Positions 18,149 through 27,295 are shown, counted from the stretch's first letter. The stretch: 64,000 nucleotides of DNA from Bacillus sp. HSf4 (GCF_029537375.1 NZ_CP120679.1:539501-603500), one strand, 5' to 3'. A program made the numbers and translations. Notes: generated by a model not told the origin, from the letters alone.

Positions 18149-20569
18149 GTGGAAAAAAAGCAGCTGGTTCTTGTGGGGAACGGTATGGCCGGGGTCAGGG
18201 CCATCGAAGAGATTCTCAACATTTCAAACGACCAATTCCAGATTACGATTTTCGGAAAAGAACCGCATCCAAACTATAACCGGATTCTTCTTTCCAAGGT
18301 GCTGCAGGGAGATACGGACGTAAAAGACATTACACTGAATGATTGGGCTTGGTATGAAGAAAACGGTATTCAGCTATATACGGGTGAAGAGGTTGTCAAA
18401 GTCGATCCTGAAGCCAAAACGGTAACGACTGACTCCGGCAGGGTTCAGCCGTATGATGAATTGATTTTGGCGACCGGCTCTCTCCCTTTCATCCTGCCAT
18501 TGCCCGGGGTGGATAAAGAAGGTGTGACAGCTTTTCGTGATATCAAGGATACCGATGTCATGCTTGAGGCTTCGAAAACGTACAAAAAAGCGGCTGTTAT
18601 CGGCGGCGGACTGCTCGGTCTGGAAGCCGCGCGCGGGCTGCTCAACCTCGGCATGGACGTCACCGTCATCCACCTTGCGCCATATCTGATGGAACGTCAG
18701 CTTGATGCGACAGCGGGACGCCTTTTGCAAAAAGAATTGGAAAAACAGGGCATGACGTTTTTGCTTGAAAAGCAGACGGAAGAAATCTGCGGAGACGAAC
18801 GTGTAGAAGGATTGAAATTCAAAGACGGATCAACGCTTGAGGCAGATTTAGTCGTCATGGCGGTCGGGATCAAGCCGAACGTTCAGCTTGGAAAAGACTG
18901 CGGCGTCCCTGTCAACAGAGGGCTGATCGTCAATGATTATATGGAGACTGAAATCCCTCACATATACGCCGTCGGGGAATGCGCCGAACATAGAGGAATT
19001 GCCTATGGACTTGTCGCTCCTCTTTACGAGCAGGCCAAAGTAATGGCCAAAAAAATCTGCGGCATTGAGACGAAACCGTATGAAGGTTCTGTTTTGTCAA
19101 CACAGTTAAAGGTTTCCGGAGTCGAAGTGTTCTCTGCCGGCGACTTCAATGAGGATGATGACGAAGGCAAAAAAGCGCTCAAGGTGTTTGACGAACAGGA
19201 TGGCATCTATAAAAAAATCGTGCTCCGCGGAAATCAAATCATCGGGGCCGTATTGTTCGGCGACAGCAGTGAAGGAAACAGGCTGTTTTCGATGATTCAA
19301 AAAGGAGCAGACATTTCAGAAACTTCCAAAGTTTCAATCTTGCAGCCTTTGAATCAGGAGGAAGGCATGAGCATCACGGCGGCCATGAGCGATGATGAGA
19401 TCGTCTGCGGCTGTAACGGTGTTTCAAAAGGAATGATCGTGCAGGCCATTAAAGAGCAGGGTTGTTCTTCAGTGGATGAAATCAAGTCATGCACGGGCGC
19501 ATCCCGTTCATGCGGAGGCTGTAAACCGCTTGTGGCCGAGATTCTTCAGCATACGCTCGGTTCAGACTTTGACGCAGCCGCCCAAAAAGAAGCGATTTGC
19601 GGATGTACCGACCTGTCCAGAGATGAAGTGGTGGCAGAAATCAAAGAGAAAGGTTTGACACATACGAAAGAAGTTATGAATGTGCTCGGCTGGAAAACGG
19701 CGGAAGGCTGTTCCAAATGCCGCCCTGCGCTCAACTACTATCTTGGCATGATCAATCCGAAAGAATACGAAGATGAGAGAGAATCCCGATTCGTCAATGA
19801 ACGGATGCATGCCAACATCCAAAAAGACGGCACATATTCCGTCGTCCCGCGGATGTATGGCGGTGTCACCAATTCGAACGATTTGCGGCGCATCGCCGAT
19901 GTCGTCGATAAATATGACATTCCTCTTGTGAAAATGACGGGCGGACAGCGGATCGACCTGATCGGTGTCAAAAAAGAAGACCTTCCGAAAGTATGGGCTG
20001 ATCTTGATATGCCTTCTGGATTTGCTTACGGCAAAACGCTCAGAACGGTAAAAACATGTGTAGGTGAACAGTTCTGCCGTTTCGGAACGCAGGATTCAAT
20101 GGCTCTCGGGATCGACCTTGAGAAAAAATTCGAAGGCCTTTACACCCCTCACAAAATTAAAATGGCGGTTTCAGCATGTCCGAGAAACTGCGCCGAATCC
20201 GGCATCAAAGATCTCGGTGTCGTCGGCATTGACGGCGGCTGGGAAATCTATGTCGGCGGAAACGGAGGTACACATCTTCGCGCCGGCGATCTGCTGATGA
20301 AAGTCAAAACGTCTGAGGAAGTCATTGAAATCACAGGCGCTTATCTCCAATACTACAGAGAAACGGCCAACTATTTAGAACGGACGTCCGCATGGCTCGA
20401 ACGGGTCGGCCTGTCCCATGTCCAGTCCGTCTTGAATGATAAAGAGAAACGCAAAGAATTGAATGACCGGATGAATGAAGCGCTGTCTATCCACAAAGAT
20501 CCGTGGAAGAACTTTTTGGAAGATGAAAAGACAACGAAGCAGCTTTTTGAAAATGTCGTCACTTCTTAA
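18149..20569 (+). CDS. nasD: NAD(P)H nitrite reductase large subunit
   Basis: An 806-residue NirB-type enzyme that reduces nitrite to ammonium in six electron steps. It contains FAD and NAD dinucleotide folds (GNGMAGVRAIEEI; AVIGGGLLGLEAAR), a BFD-like [2Fe-2S] module (CGCNGV, CTGASRSCGGCKP), a second Cys module (CGCTDL, EGCSKCRP), and the siroheme/[4Fe-4S] site CVGEQFCRFG with SACPRNCAESG near residues 637-685. All four cluster cysteines are present. The start is GTG behind GGGGAGG. It has its own promoter region and works with the small subunit NasE. Confidence 0.95.
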   Translation: MEKKQLVLVGNGMAGVRAIEEILNISNDQFQITIFGKEPHPNYNRILLSKVLQGDTDVKDITLNDWAWYEENGIQLYTGEEVVKVDPEAKTVTTDSGRVQPYDELILATGSLPFILPLPGVDKEGVTAFRDIKDTDVMLEASKTYKKAAVIGGGLLGLEAARGLLNLGMDVTVIHLAPYLMERQLDATAGRLLQKELEKQGMTFLLEKQTEEICGDERVEGLKFKDGSTLEADLVVMAVGIKPNVQLGKDCGVPVNRGLIVNDYMETEIPHIYAVGECAEHRGIAYGLVAPLYEQAKVMAKKICGIETKPYEGSVLSTQLKVSGVEVFSAGDFNEDDDEGKKALKVFDEQDGIYKKIVLRGNQIIGAVLFGDSSEGNRLFSMIQKGADISETSKVSILQPLNQEEGMSITAAMSDDEIVCGCNGVSKGMIVQAIKEQGCSSVDEIKSCTGASRSCGGCKPLVAEILQHTLGSDFDAAAQKEAICGCTDLSRDEVVAEIKEKGLTHTKEVMNVLGWKTAEGCSKCRPALNYYLGMINPKEYEDERESRFVNERMHANIQKDGTYSVVPRMYGGVTNSNDLRRIADVVDKYDIPLVKMTGGQRIDLIGVKKEDLPKVWADLDMPSGFAYGKTLRTVKTCVGEQFCRFGTQDSMALGIDLEKKFEGLYTPHKIKMAVSACPRNCAESGIKDLGVVGIDGGWEIYVGGNGGTHLRAGDLLMKVKTSEEVIEITGAYLQYYRETANYLERTSAWLERVGLSHVQSVLNDKEKRKELNDRMNEALSIHKDPWKNFLEDEKTTKQLFENVVTS

Positions 20570-20592
20570 ATAATCCTTAAGGAGGAATTCGC

Positions 20593-20913
20593 ATGGTGAA
20601 CAAAGGCTTAACAAAGGTATATGTGGCAAAGGTCGGCGATTTGCCGAATCAGCTCGGAAAGACAGTGGTTGTTGAAGGAAAGGAAATCGCGGTTTTCAGG
20701 CTTTCAAACGGCGGCGTCCGCGCGGTTGAAAACCGCTGCCCCCACAAAGGAGGGGTGCTTGCCGAAGGAATGGTAAGCGGCGAATTCGTATTCTGTCCAA
20801 TGCACGACTGGAAGATCAGCCTTGAAGACGGAAAAGTTCAAGAGCCGGATACAGGCTGCATCCAGACATATGAGACAGTGATTGAAGGGGAAGACCTGTT
20901 TATCGTATATTAA
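20593..20913 (+). CDS. nasE: Nitrite reductase small subunit (Rieske [2Fe-2S])
   Basis: A 106-residue NirD-like protein. CPHKGG (about residue 49) and CPMHDW (about residue 67) give the two Cys and two His ligands of a Rieske cluster. It is the partner of NasD. The ATG follows TTAAGGAGGAATTC, 23 nt after nasD. The 70 nt to nasF hold no clear terminator. Confidence 0.94.
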   Translation: MVNKGLTKVYVAKVGDLPNQLGKTVVVEGKEIAVFRLSNGGVRAVENRCPHKGGVLAEGMVSGEFVFCPMHDWKISLEDGKVQEPDTGCIQTYETVIEGEDLFIVY

Positions 20914-20986
20914 GTTGATGGCTGGTTTGTGCTTACACGGCCAGCGGACGCATTCACAGAATCGGCAGATGGAAGGATGACAGTTG

Positions 20987-22453
20987 ATGGGGAATGGGAA
21001 AGTATTTTTTGTGGGAGCCGGTCCGGGAGATTCCGGGCTGATCACATTGAAAGGGAAGGCGCTGATTGAGTCGGCCGACGTTATTTTGTATGACAGACTG
21101 GTTAACCCCCGGCTGCTTGAGCATGCAAAAGCAACGTGTGAATTCATCTATTGCGGAAAGCTTCCAAACCGGCACTATATGAAGCAGAGTGAAATCAACG
21201 CACTCCTGATCGAAAAAAGCTTACAAGGTCTCAATATCGTCCGGCTGAAAGGCGGGGATCCCAGCGTGTTCGGCAGAGTCGGCGAAGAAGCGGCCGCCAT
21301 TACTGAACACGGCATCCCGTACGAAATGGTGCCTGGGATTACCTCTGGAATCGCGGCGCCTCTGTATGCCGGATTGCCTGTGACCCACCGCGATTTTGCT
21401 TCATCCTTTGCTGTCGTGACCGCTCATGACAAGTCAGGCAAACCAGATATGGACTGGGAAGGCCTTGTCAGAGGCGTTCAAACCCTCGTCTTTTATATGG
21501 GTATCAAAAACCTCGGCTATATATGCGAGCAGCTGATCAAAAACGGCAAGTCCCCTTTCGTTCCCGTGATGGTGGTCCAATGGGGCACATGGGGCCGTCA
21601 GCGAAGCGTCAAAGGAACATTGGGCGACATCCGGGAAAAAATCGCGGCGCATCATATTCAAAATCCTGCGATCATCGTCATCGGCGATATCATCTCATTC
21701 CGGCAGCACAGCTGGTTTGAGGAAAAGCCTTGTATCGGGATGAATATTTTGGCCGTACAAAGCGGAGAAGAAGAACACTTGCCGACCGGCCTTCTGCGGG
21801 AACGGGGCGCTGAAGTCATGGAATGGCCCAGGTGGAAACCGCTTGAAACGGCCGCTGATGATGCCGTCTTAAACGGGATCGACCGCTTTGACAGCATCCT
21901 GTTTACATCACAGAAATCGGTGCGTCTGTTTTTTAGCCGGCTGAACGCCCTGAAAATCGATATCAGACGGATTCGCGCCCGGCTTTACGCATCAGAGCCG
22001 CTTGTCCAAGCCGCACTCCAAGAACGGGGGCTTATGGCTGACCAGCAGAAAGATTTGCCCGATTCAGGCAGATGTTTATTGATCGGCAGCCCTCAGGCGG
22101 TTGAAGCAAAACCGCATCCTGAATGCGAGACGTTTATCACACATGAGCAGATGATCGATAACCGCTTCACCTCGATGATGAAAAGGGAAATCAATGAATT
22201 TTCCATCGACATCATCCTGTTTGCGAATCGGAAATGTGTCGAGCTTTTCATGAGCGAGGCAAAAGAGATCGGGATATCGCCTGACGATGCCATTGATCAT
22301 ATCCATGCTGTCTGCCTCAGTCATGAAGCGGAAAGAGCTGCTATCGAGGCTCGATTTAAGCTCGTTCATGTGCCCGGAGAGGATGTCCCCCTGGAAGACT
22401 ATTTACATGAGCTGAATACTGCCAGACCGCAAGTATCTATCGCAAATCGGTAA
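20987..22453 (+). CDS. nasF: Uroporphyrinogen-III C-methyltransferase with HemD-like domain
   Basis: A 488-residue two-domain protein. Residues 1-240 are a SAM-dependent SUMT domain (VGAGPGDSGLITLKGK, YDRLVNPRLL, LKGGDPSVFGRVGEE, VVPGITS-type loop), making precorrin-2 for siroheme, the cofactor of NasD. The second half resembles uroporphyrinogen-III synthase (ILFTSQKSVRLFFSRL). The ATG at 20987 is chosen; a TTG directly before it shares the same GGAAGGA site. Last gene of nasDEF, giving cofactor supply in step with apoenzyme. Confidence 0.9.
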   Translation: MGNGKVFFVGAGPGDSGLITLKGKALIESADVILYDRLVNPRLLEHAKATCEFIYCGKLPNRHYMKQSEINALLIEKSLQGLNIVRLKGGDPSVFGRVGEEAAAITEHGIPYEMVPGITSGIAAPLYAGLPVTHRDFASSFAVVTAHDKSGKPDMDWEGLVRGVQTLVFYMGIKNLGYICEQLIKNGKSPFVPVMVVQWGTWGRQRSVKGTLGDIREKIAAHHIQNPAIIVIGDIISFRQHSWFEEKPCIGMNILAVQSGEEEHLPTGLLRERGAEVMEWPRWKPLETAADDAVLNGIDRFDSILFTSQKSVRLFFSRLNALKIDIRRIRARLYASEPLVQAALQERGLMADQQKDLPDSGRCLLIGSPQAVEAKPHPECETFITHEQMIDNRFTSMMKREINEFSIDIILFANRKCVELFMSEAKEIGISPDDAIDHIHAVCLSHEAERAAIEARFKLVHVPGEDVPLEDYLHELNTARPQVSIANR

Positions 22454-22454
22454 A

Positions 22455-22480
22455 AAAGCAGGGGAATTCCCCTGCTTTCT
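22455..22480 (+). terminator. nas operon terminator, possibly bidirectional
   Basis: GCAGGGGAATTCCCCTGC (22458-22475) is a perfect palindrome flanked by A and T runs. It lies 4 nt after the nasF stop, and the minus-strand phosphodiesterase gene ends just beyond. Confidence 0.85.
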
Positions 22481-22488
22481 GCTGTTTG

Positions 22489-23475
22489 TTATGGTTTCCC
22501 GTATAAAGGCGCAATCCGGTCAATCCGATTTGTCCAGATTCCCCCTGTGTAATCTTCAGGCAGTCGCTTGATGTCTTCAACCGTGTCAAATCCGCTTGAA
22601 AAACCAAGTCCGCTTCCGCCTGTCACAATCACCCGCGTATCTGCTTTATCCATCCGATTGAAAAAGCGGTCCGGCCATCCCCACAAAAAGGGCGCAACTT
22701 TTTCAGGAATGTGCAGCTGTGTGTGTTTGCAACCGTCCGGAATGTACCCCGTCCATCCGGCAGACATATATCGAATGAGACAGGCTTTCATCGTTTTTTT
22801 TGACATCACCCTAAGCTCAGGAAGCGTTTTCTTTAACGCTGCAATCGGTCCATCGCCGCCGTATACAGTCAGCTTGCGGAGCCGTTTTCGCGGGAGGCTG
22901 TCGAGTATTTTGGCCAGCTGAACCCCTTCATTCGGGTCATGGCTTTTGATATGAATGAGGAGCTCGCGATTTGGAAAATGTTCGAGAACCTCGGTGAAGG
23001 ACGGCATAAGGCCGATGCCTTTGCCGCGAAAAGGATGTGTTTTTCCATGATCGGCGGTATAGCCATAACCGATATCAAGCTTTTTTAATTCTGCCATTGT
23101 ATAATCTTTTGTCATCCCTGTGCCGTTTGTCCGGCAATCGAGCGTCCAATCGTGAAACACGGCGAATTGTCCGTCTTTTGTCGGCTTAATATCAAGTTCT
23201 ACAACATCGGCCCCGGCCCGGAAAGCTGCTTCCATTGCCGGCAATGTGTTTTCAAGGTAAGAGTGTTCAGGCCGGTCAATCCGCTCTGCCGTACATGTAT
23301 CGCTTTCAACCCCTTCCATCGGAAAGGTCTGTGACAGTCCCCGATGCGCCAGCAGCACCGGCTTTCCGCTTCGGTCGTTTGCGAGAAAAGAAGAATTGTT
23401 GAAATAGATAAAGGTAATGAATAAGAGGACCATCCACCAAGCTTTTCTCTTAAAACGCTTTCTGCCCTTTTTCAT
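22489..23475 (-). CDS. Glycerophosphodiester phosphodiesterase family protein, membrane-anchored
   Basis: A 328-residue GDPD-fold protein. A basic N-terminus and one hydrophobic helix (WWMVLLFITFIYFN) form a signal anchor. The catalytic TIM barrel follows with LLAHRGLSQ, the acidic ENTLPAMEAAF...ADVVELDIKPTKDG and FHDWTLDCRTNGTG. These match the HR(G/A), E-x-D and H ligands of glycerophosphodiesterases. It would act outside the membrane on glycerophosphodiesters or teichoic acid-like substrates. It lies 2 nt behind the GntR gene with no strong ribosome site, so it is translationally coupled to it. Confidence 0.85.
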   Translation of the reverse strand: MKKGRKRFKRKAWWMVLLFITFIYFNNSSFLANDRSGKPVLLAHRGLSQTFPMEGVESDTCTAERIDRPEHSYLENTLPAMEAAFRAGADVVELDIKPTKDGQFAVFHDWTLDCRTNGTGMTKDYTMAELKKLDIGYGYTADHGKTHPFRGKGIGLMPSFTEVLEHFPNRELLIHIKSHDPNEGVQLAKILDSLPRKRLRKLTVYGGDGPIAALKKTLPELRVMSKKTMKACLIRYMSAGWTGYIPDGCKHTQLHIPEKVAPFLWGWPDRFFNRMDKADTRVIVTGGSGLGFSSGFDTVEDIKRLPEDYTGGIWTNRIDRIAPLYGKP

Positions 23476-23477
23476 GG

Positions 23478-24143
23478 CTAACCGAACAAAACGGTTTTTA
23501 AATAATCAAGGTCAGCTTCTATATGCCTTTTCATCGACTCGGCCGCTTTTTGTTGGTTTCTGTCCCGCATATGCTTAAAAATCTCCTCATGCTGGCCGAT
23601 GATGTCCAAACTGCGCTCCCGTTTTTCAAGGTTTTTGCTTCGATAAAAAAAGGTGAGAGACCGCAAATCGAGAAGCTGCTTTTGCAGGCGTACATTTTCG
23701 CTCGCTTCTATAATCAAATCATGAAACTTCGTATTCAAGTGAAGCAGGGCATTGGCCGATTCCCCGTTTTGCTTTTCAAATTGGTGATTCGCTTCGCGCA
23801 ATGTATCGGCTATAAGGTCAAGGGTTTCAGCGGATGCAAGGCGCGTCGCCAAGCTTACGGCCAGTGATTCGAGCGCCTGGCGGCATTGATAAATATCCTC
23901 CAGGTCTTTGATTGTCGGCTCGTATACGGTTATTCTCGATTTGTCGTCAACGAAAAGCAGGCCTTCTTGTTCAAGCGTCCGAATCGCTTCTCTGACAGGG
24001 CTGCGGCTTACCTCCAGTTCTCTGGCAATTTGCGATTCATAGATTCGTTCCCCTGGCTGATATTCCCCTTTTATAATCATGTCTTTTAAATAATGGTGGA
24101 CTTGATCATAGTAAGAGACTGCACGCTGTATGGAAAATTTCAC
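23478..24143 (-). CDS. GntR-family (FadR/FCD) transcriptional regulator
   Basis: A 221-residue regulator. The winged helix (YESQIARELEVSRSPVREAIRTLEQEGLL) occupies residues 20-75 and an FCD ligand domain the rest, including LNTKFHDLIIEAS with the metal-binding His pattern. FCD members usually sense carboxylic acids. The start is a GTG at 24143, 6 nt behind CGAGGTG; a GTG three codons earlier overlaps that site. It is divergent from the dicarboxylate symporter gene, which it probably controls, and co-transcribed with the phosphodiesterase. Confidence 0.85.
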   Translation of the reverse strand: MKFSIQRAVSYYDQVHHYLKDMIIKGEYQPGERIYESQIARELEVSRSPVREAIRTLEQEGLLFVDDKSRITVYEPTIKDLEDIYQCRQALESLAVSLATRLASAETLDLIADTLREANHQFEKQNGESANALLHLNTKFHDLIIEASENVRLQKQLLDLRSLTFFYRSKNLEKRERSLDIIGQHEEIFKHMRDRNQQKAAESMKRHIEADLDYLKTVLFG

Positions 24144-24257
24144 GCTGTTCACCTCGTTTGTTTTTCACTGCCGAAATCATTAATAGTCTAGCAAAAATCT
24201 TCAAAAACCTTCAACCTTATATTTCCATAATCTTGATCAATTTGTGACAAAAAAGTG

Positions 24258-24345
24258 TTGACTGCTATTCCGTGTCCGTTATACTTAAATTATACCTGTC
24301 GACAGTCGGCGGGTTGTTCATTGATTACTATTGTAAGCGCTTTAT
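24258..24345 (+). promoter_or_regulatory. sdcL promoter with FCD-type operator and cre site
   Basis: TTGACT (24258-24263) and TATACT (24280-24285) are 16 bp apart. CTGTCGACAG (24296-24305), a perfect palindrome with the TGT-N2-ACA core usual for FadR-type regulators, covers the expected start site. TGTAAGCGCTTTAT (24332-24345) matches the CcpA cre consensus at all but one conserved position and lies downstream, where it would block elongation. Confidence 0.65.
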
Positions 24346-24371
24346 TGATAGAAGGGAAGGGGGAAATATTA

Positions 24372-26009
24372 ATGAAATCAAATGTTGCATCAGCTTGGGA
24401 TATGCTTTGGAGGTCACACAGGGAAGCCAAAAGGCTGCTGATGTTCTCCGTACCCGCCAAATCCGGAAAGGATGCCGGATTGCCGTTCAAGGCGGATCAG
24501 CTCACGCGGGAAGAGAAACCGCCAGGCTATAAAACGCCGCAAAAAATCGGCTTGCTGCTTGGCCCTGCACTGTTTTTCGCCGTTATTTTGTTCTTTTTTC
24601 CCGAAGGGTTGAGCTATGAAGGCCGAATGGTCTTGGCGACCACATTATGGGTGGCGGTTTGGTGGATTACCGAAGCCGTGCCGATTCCTGCAGCATCCCT
24701 GCTGCCGATTGTGCTGCTTCCGCTGACGGGAGCGCTGGAAGGAGATGCTGTCACAGCAAGCTATGGCGATCCGATTGTGTTTTTGTTTTTAGGGGGATTT
24801 CTGATTGCCCTTGCCATGGAGCGCTGGAATCTGCATAAACGGATCGCGCTCAACATTATATCCATCGTCGGCACAAGCACATCAAGAATTGTTCTTGGGT
24901 TTATGGCGGCGACAGGCTTTTTGTCGATGTGGGTCTCCAACACGGCCGCGGTGATGATGATGCTGCCGATTGGAACGGCCATTATCCATCAGGTGTCTGC
25001 GGTTATGAAATCCGAAGGAAAAGATTTCGCCGGCGAGGAAGAGAAATTTTCCAAGGCCCTCATCTTCAGCATCGGGTACGCGGGAACGATCGGCGGACTC
25101 GGAACGCTGATCGGTACACCGCCGAACATTATTTTGGCGGCCAATATTCAAAAGCTGTACGGAGCGGAAATTTCTTTCGCCGGCTGGATGGCCTTTGCCG
25201 TGCCGGTTGTTGTGATTTTGCTTGTGGCGGTATGGCTTTACTTGACCAAGGTCGCCCACCCGATCAAAATGAAACAGCTGCCGGGCGGAAAAGAATTGAT
25301 TCTTGAAGAAAAAAGAAAGCTTGGAACGATCAGCTTTGAAGAAACAATGGTGCTGCTCGTGTTCGGCTTCGCCGCGTTTATGTGGGTGACAAGAACATTT
25401 TTATGGGACGATCGCATACCAGGCATTTCTGATACGATGATCGCAATTTTTGCAGCTTCACTGCTTTTCCTCATTCCATCATTGAATAAAGGCGGAAGGG
25501 TATTGGACTGGACGGTGTCAAAAGACTTGCCATGGGGCATCCTCCTGTTGTTCGGCGGAGGTCTCGCCCTTGCGACAGGCTTTAAAGAAACGGGTTTGGC
25601 CGAGTGGATCGGCGGACGGCTGACAATATTAGACGGATTTAATTTTGTTATTATCGTCGTCGTCTCAGCGGCTTTGGTGCTGTTTTTGACTGAAATCACA
25701 TCCAATACGGCGACGGCCACGATGATTCTGCCGGTGCTGGCGTCGCTTGCGCTGGCGCTCAACGTCCATCCTTTTGCGCTGATGGTGCCTGCGGCGATGG
25801 CGGCGAACTGCGCGTTTATGCTTCCTGTAGGGACACCGCCGAATGCGATTATTTTCGCTTCGGGAAAAATAAAAATCAGCGAAATGGTCAGGACGGGATT
25901 TATCATTAACATCTTCACACTGATATTAATTGTCGGAGCTGTGTTCTATATCCTTCCTCACCTGTGGGGAGTCGATCTGACCATCTTTCCCGACCAGTTG
26001 AAGCGGTAA
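24372..26009 (+). CDS. sdcL: Sodium/dicarboxylate symporter (DASS family)
   Basis: A 545-residue transporter of the SLC13/DASS family, matching the characterised B. licheniformis SdcL that takes up succinate, malate and fumarate with Na+. About a dozen membrane segments start near residue 60. The two SNT signatures are present: SNTAAVMMMLPIG near residue 200 and the C-terminal TEITSNTATATMILPV. Both are followed by GTPPN(I/A)I loops. The ATG at 24372 follows GAAGGGGG; the frame extends upstream through the promoter without a site. The symbol rests on family and genus and has not been checked against SdcL. Confidence 0.9.
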   Translation: MKSNVASAWDMLWRSHREAKRLLMFSVPAKSGKDAGLPFKADQLTREEKPPGYKTPQKIGLLLGPALFFAVILFFFPEGLSYEGRMVLATTLWVAVWWITEAVPIPAASLLPIVLLPLTGALEGDAVTASYGDPIVFLFLGGFLIALAMERWNLHKRIALNIISIVGTSTSRIVLGFMAATGFLSMWVSNTAAVMMMLPIGTAIIHQVSAVMKSEGKDFAGEEEKFSKALIFSIGYAGTIGGLGTLIGTPPNIILAANIQKLYGAEISFAGWMAFAVPVVVILLVAVWLYLTKVAHPIKMKQLPGGKELILEEKRKLGTISFEETMVLLVFGFAAFMWVTRTFLWDDRIPGISDTMIAIFAASLLFLIPSLNKGGRVLDWTVSKDLPWGILLLFGGGLALATGFKETGLAEWIGGRLTILDGFNFVIIVVVSAALVLFLTEITSNTATATMILPVLASLALALNVHPFALMVPAAMAANCAFMLPVGTPPNAIIFASGKIKISEMVRTGFIINIFTLILIVGAVFYILPHLWGVDLTIFPDQLKR

Positions 26010-26012
26010 ACA

Positions 26013-26042
26013 AAAGCCGGGCTGACATAAGCCCGGCTTTAT
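26013..26042 (+). terminator. Terminator between sdcL and the VOC pseudogene
   Basis: AGCCGGGCT (26015-26023) and AGCCCGGCT (26030-26038) form a 9-bp stem with flanking A and T runs. It can serve both converging genes. Confidence 0.8.
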
Positions 26043-26378
26043 TCGTGTTTGTCTTTTTCTTTTTGAAGAGACTCATAATATTCGACTTTGGCATCGATTT
26101 TTTCTAAATTGGCCTGCAGTCTGCCAATGTCCTCCGCAATTTGTTTTCGATGGCTTTTCAGCATGTCCCTGTTCTCCTTTCCGAACACATCAGAAAAATG
26201 GATGATGCTGTTTCCGAGATGAAGTTCGGCGTGCAGATAATTTTCCTTCATCTCCTTTAAACATCTCGATGTCATCGGCCAGCAGCACATTTTGAATGTC
26301 TCCGCCCAGTGTCTCCTGGTAGAAGCTGAGCGCTTCCTTGCAATTCTCAATAAAGAGATAAGGGTTTGCGCTTTTCAA
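26039..26378 (-). pseudogene. Frameshifted VOC/glyoxalase-like gene
   Basis: The N-terminal half (from TTG 26378, SD GGAGGG 9 nt upstream) reads KSANPYLFIENCKEALSFYQ to ADDIEMFK, a vicinal-oxygen-chelate domain. The family continuation MKENYLHAELHLGNSIIHF is found one frame over. One extra base near 26258 (in TTTAAAGGAG) separates them. The downstream frame ends in a charged helical tail (IAEDIGRLQANLEKIDAK), which is unusual for a VOC protein. As read, the gene gives a 63-residue stub. A sequencing error at the G pair is the alternative. Confidence 0.75.
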
Positions 26379-26480
26379 TGGAAGTCCCTCCTTTTTTCGG
26401 ATCAACATATTTAGGTTGATGCAAATACAGGAGAAATAAACCAAATTGCGGTATAATCATGATAAAAAAGGATGATAAGC

Positions 26481-26879
26481 GTGAACAAGTCTGGACTGCC
26501 GCATCAATATCCATTTTTATTTGTCGACTGCATTGTTGATACTGAGCCGGGAAAATGGGCGAGAGGGTATAAATTGATCACGGAAAATGACTGGTTTATC
26601 ACGGAGAGCCAACAGGACATGCCATTTTCCATCATGGTTGAATCTCTCGCTCAGGTTGCTGCATTTACCGCACAGGAAGACAGCACTGGGATCGGCTTTC
26701 TTTCTTCTGTGAAAAAAGCCGAATGCATCGGCAGGGCGGTTCCGGGAGACAAGCTTGATCTGTATTTTGAAGTTGCCCGTTATAAACGGGGATTTTTATT
26801 CGGAAAAGGAATGGCCTCTGTTAACGGAACAAAAGTAGCGGAAGCTGAGCTGGGAATCTTTATGGAGAGCGGCAAGTGA
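26481..26879 (+). CDS. FabZ-like hotdog-fold protein
   Basis: A 132-residue protein resembling 3-hydroxyacyl-ACP dehydratases. LPHQYPFLFVDCI corresponds to the FabZ HRYPFLLVD strand with the active-site His, and MVESLAQVAAFTA to the helix that normally carries the catalytic Glu. The later beta strands (GDKLDLYFEVARYKRGFLFG) also fit. It is shorter than usual FabZ and stands outside any fatty-acid operon, so the substrate is unclear. The GTG at 26481 has AAAGGAT 7-8 nt upstream; ATG at 26472 is the alternative. Confidence 0.75.
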   Translation: MNKSGLPHQYPFLFVDCIVDTEPGKWARGYKLITENDWFITESQQDMPFSIMVESLAQVAAFTAQEDSTGIGFLSSVKKAECIGRAVPGDKLDLYFEVARYKRGFLFGKGMASVNGTKVAEAELGIFMESGK

Positions 26880-26989
26880 ATCAAAGGATGCTGAAAACGG
26901 TGATCATGTGAAGAGGAAGACAGATGAGGATGCAAATGAAGCTTTTCAAGTGATGACTGATTGCTGAGAATGACATGATTGCAAAATAC

Positions 26990-27020
26990 AGGAGCGGGCA
27001 TTGTGCCTCCTCTTTTTTAA
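26990..27020 (+). terminator. Possible terminator after the hotdog gene
   Basis: AGGA...GGCA (26990-27000) can pair with TGCCTCCT (27004-27011), with a 3-nt bulge, followed by CTTTTTT. It lies about 110 nt after the gene; nothing else is seen in that gap. Confidence 0.45.
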
Positions 27021-27128
27021 TCTGTTTTGTAGTTTTAAAATATATGATAAAATGACATTTGTTACTAAAATGGTAGAATTCTGTATTGGGGTTTCTGTTT
27101 ATTAAATCTTAGACTAGAGGATGATGTT

Positions 27129-27295
27129 TTGTTTTCAAAAAGAAAATTTAAATTAACTGTCGTCACGTTGTCTTTGGTTTTGGGTTGTAGCGCTGGGCTG
27201 GAGTGTTATTAGGAGCATCAGGACCAGCAGGTTGGGCAGTCGGCACTGGCATGGCAACAGCTTATGACCTAGGTTCGCTTGCATGTCCAAACTAA
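27129..27295 (+). pseudogene. Frameshifted bacteriocin-like small secreted peptide
   Basis: TTG 27129, with AGAGGAT at 27114-27120 as ribosome site, opens FSKRKFKLTVVTLSLVLGCS, a basic then hydrophobic leader, and stops at TAG 27210. Restoring one G in the GCTGGGCTGG run near 27193-27202 joins it to VLLGASGPAGWAVGTGMATA and YDLGSLACPN, ending at 27293-27295. The repaired product is about 55 residues: a leader plus a Gly/Ala-rich hydrophobic core with one late Cys, like small class II bacteriocins. The next gene starts inside it (ATG 27283). I cannot assign a named family. Confidence 0.5.

Noticed and set aside
24255..24371. N-terminal extension of the sdcL reading frame
   Set aside because: It runs through the promoter, operator and cre; the ATG at 24372 has the ribosome site and gives the family-typical N-terminus.
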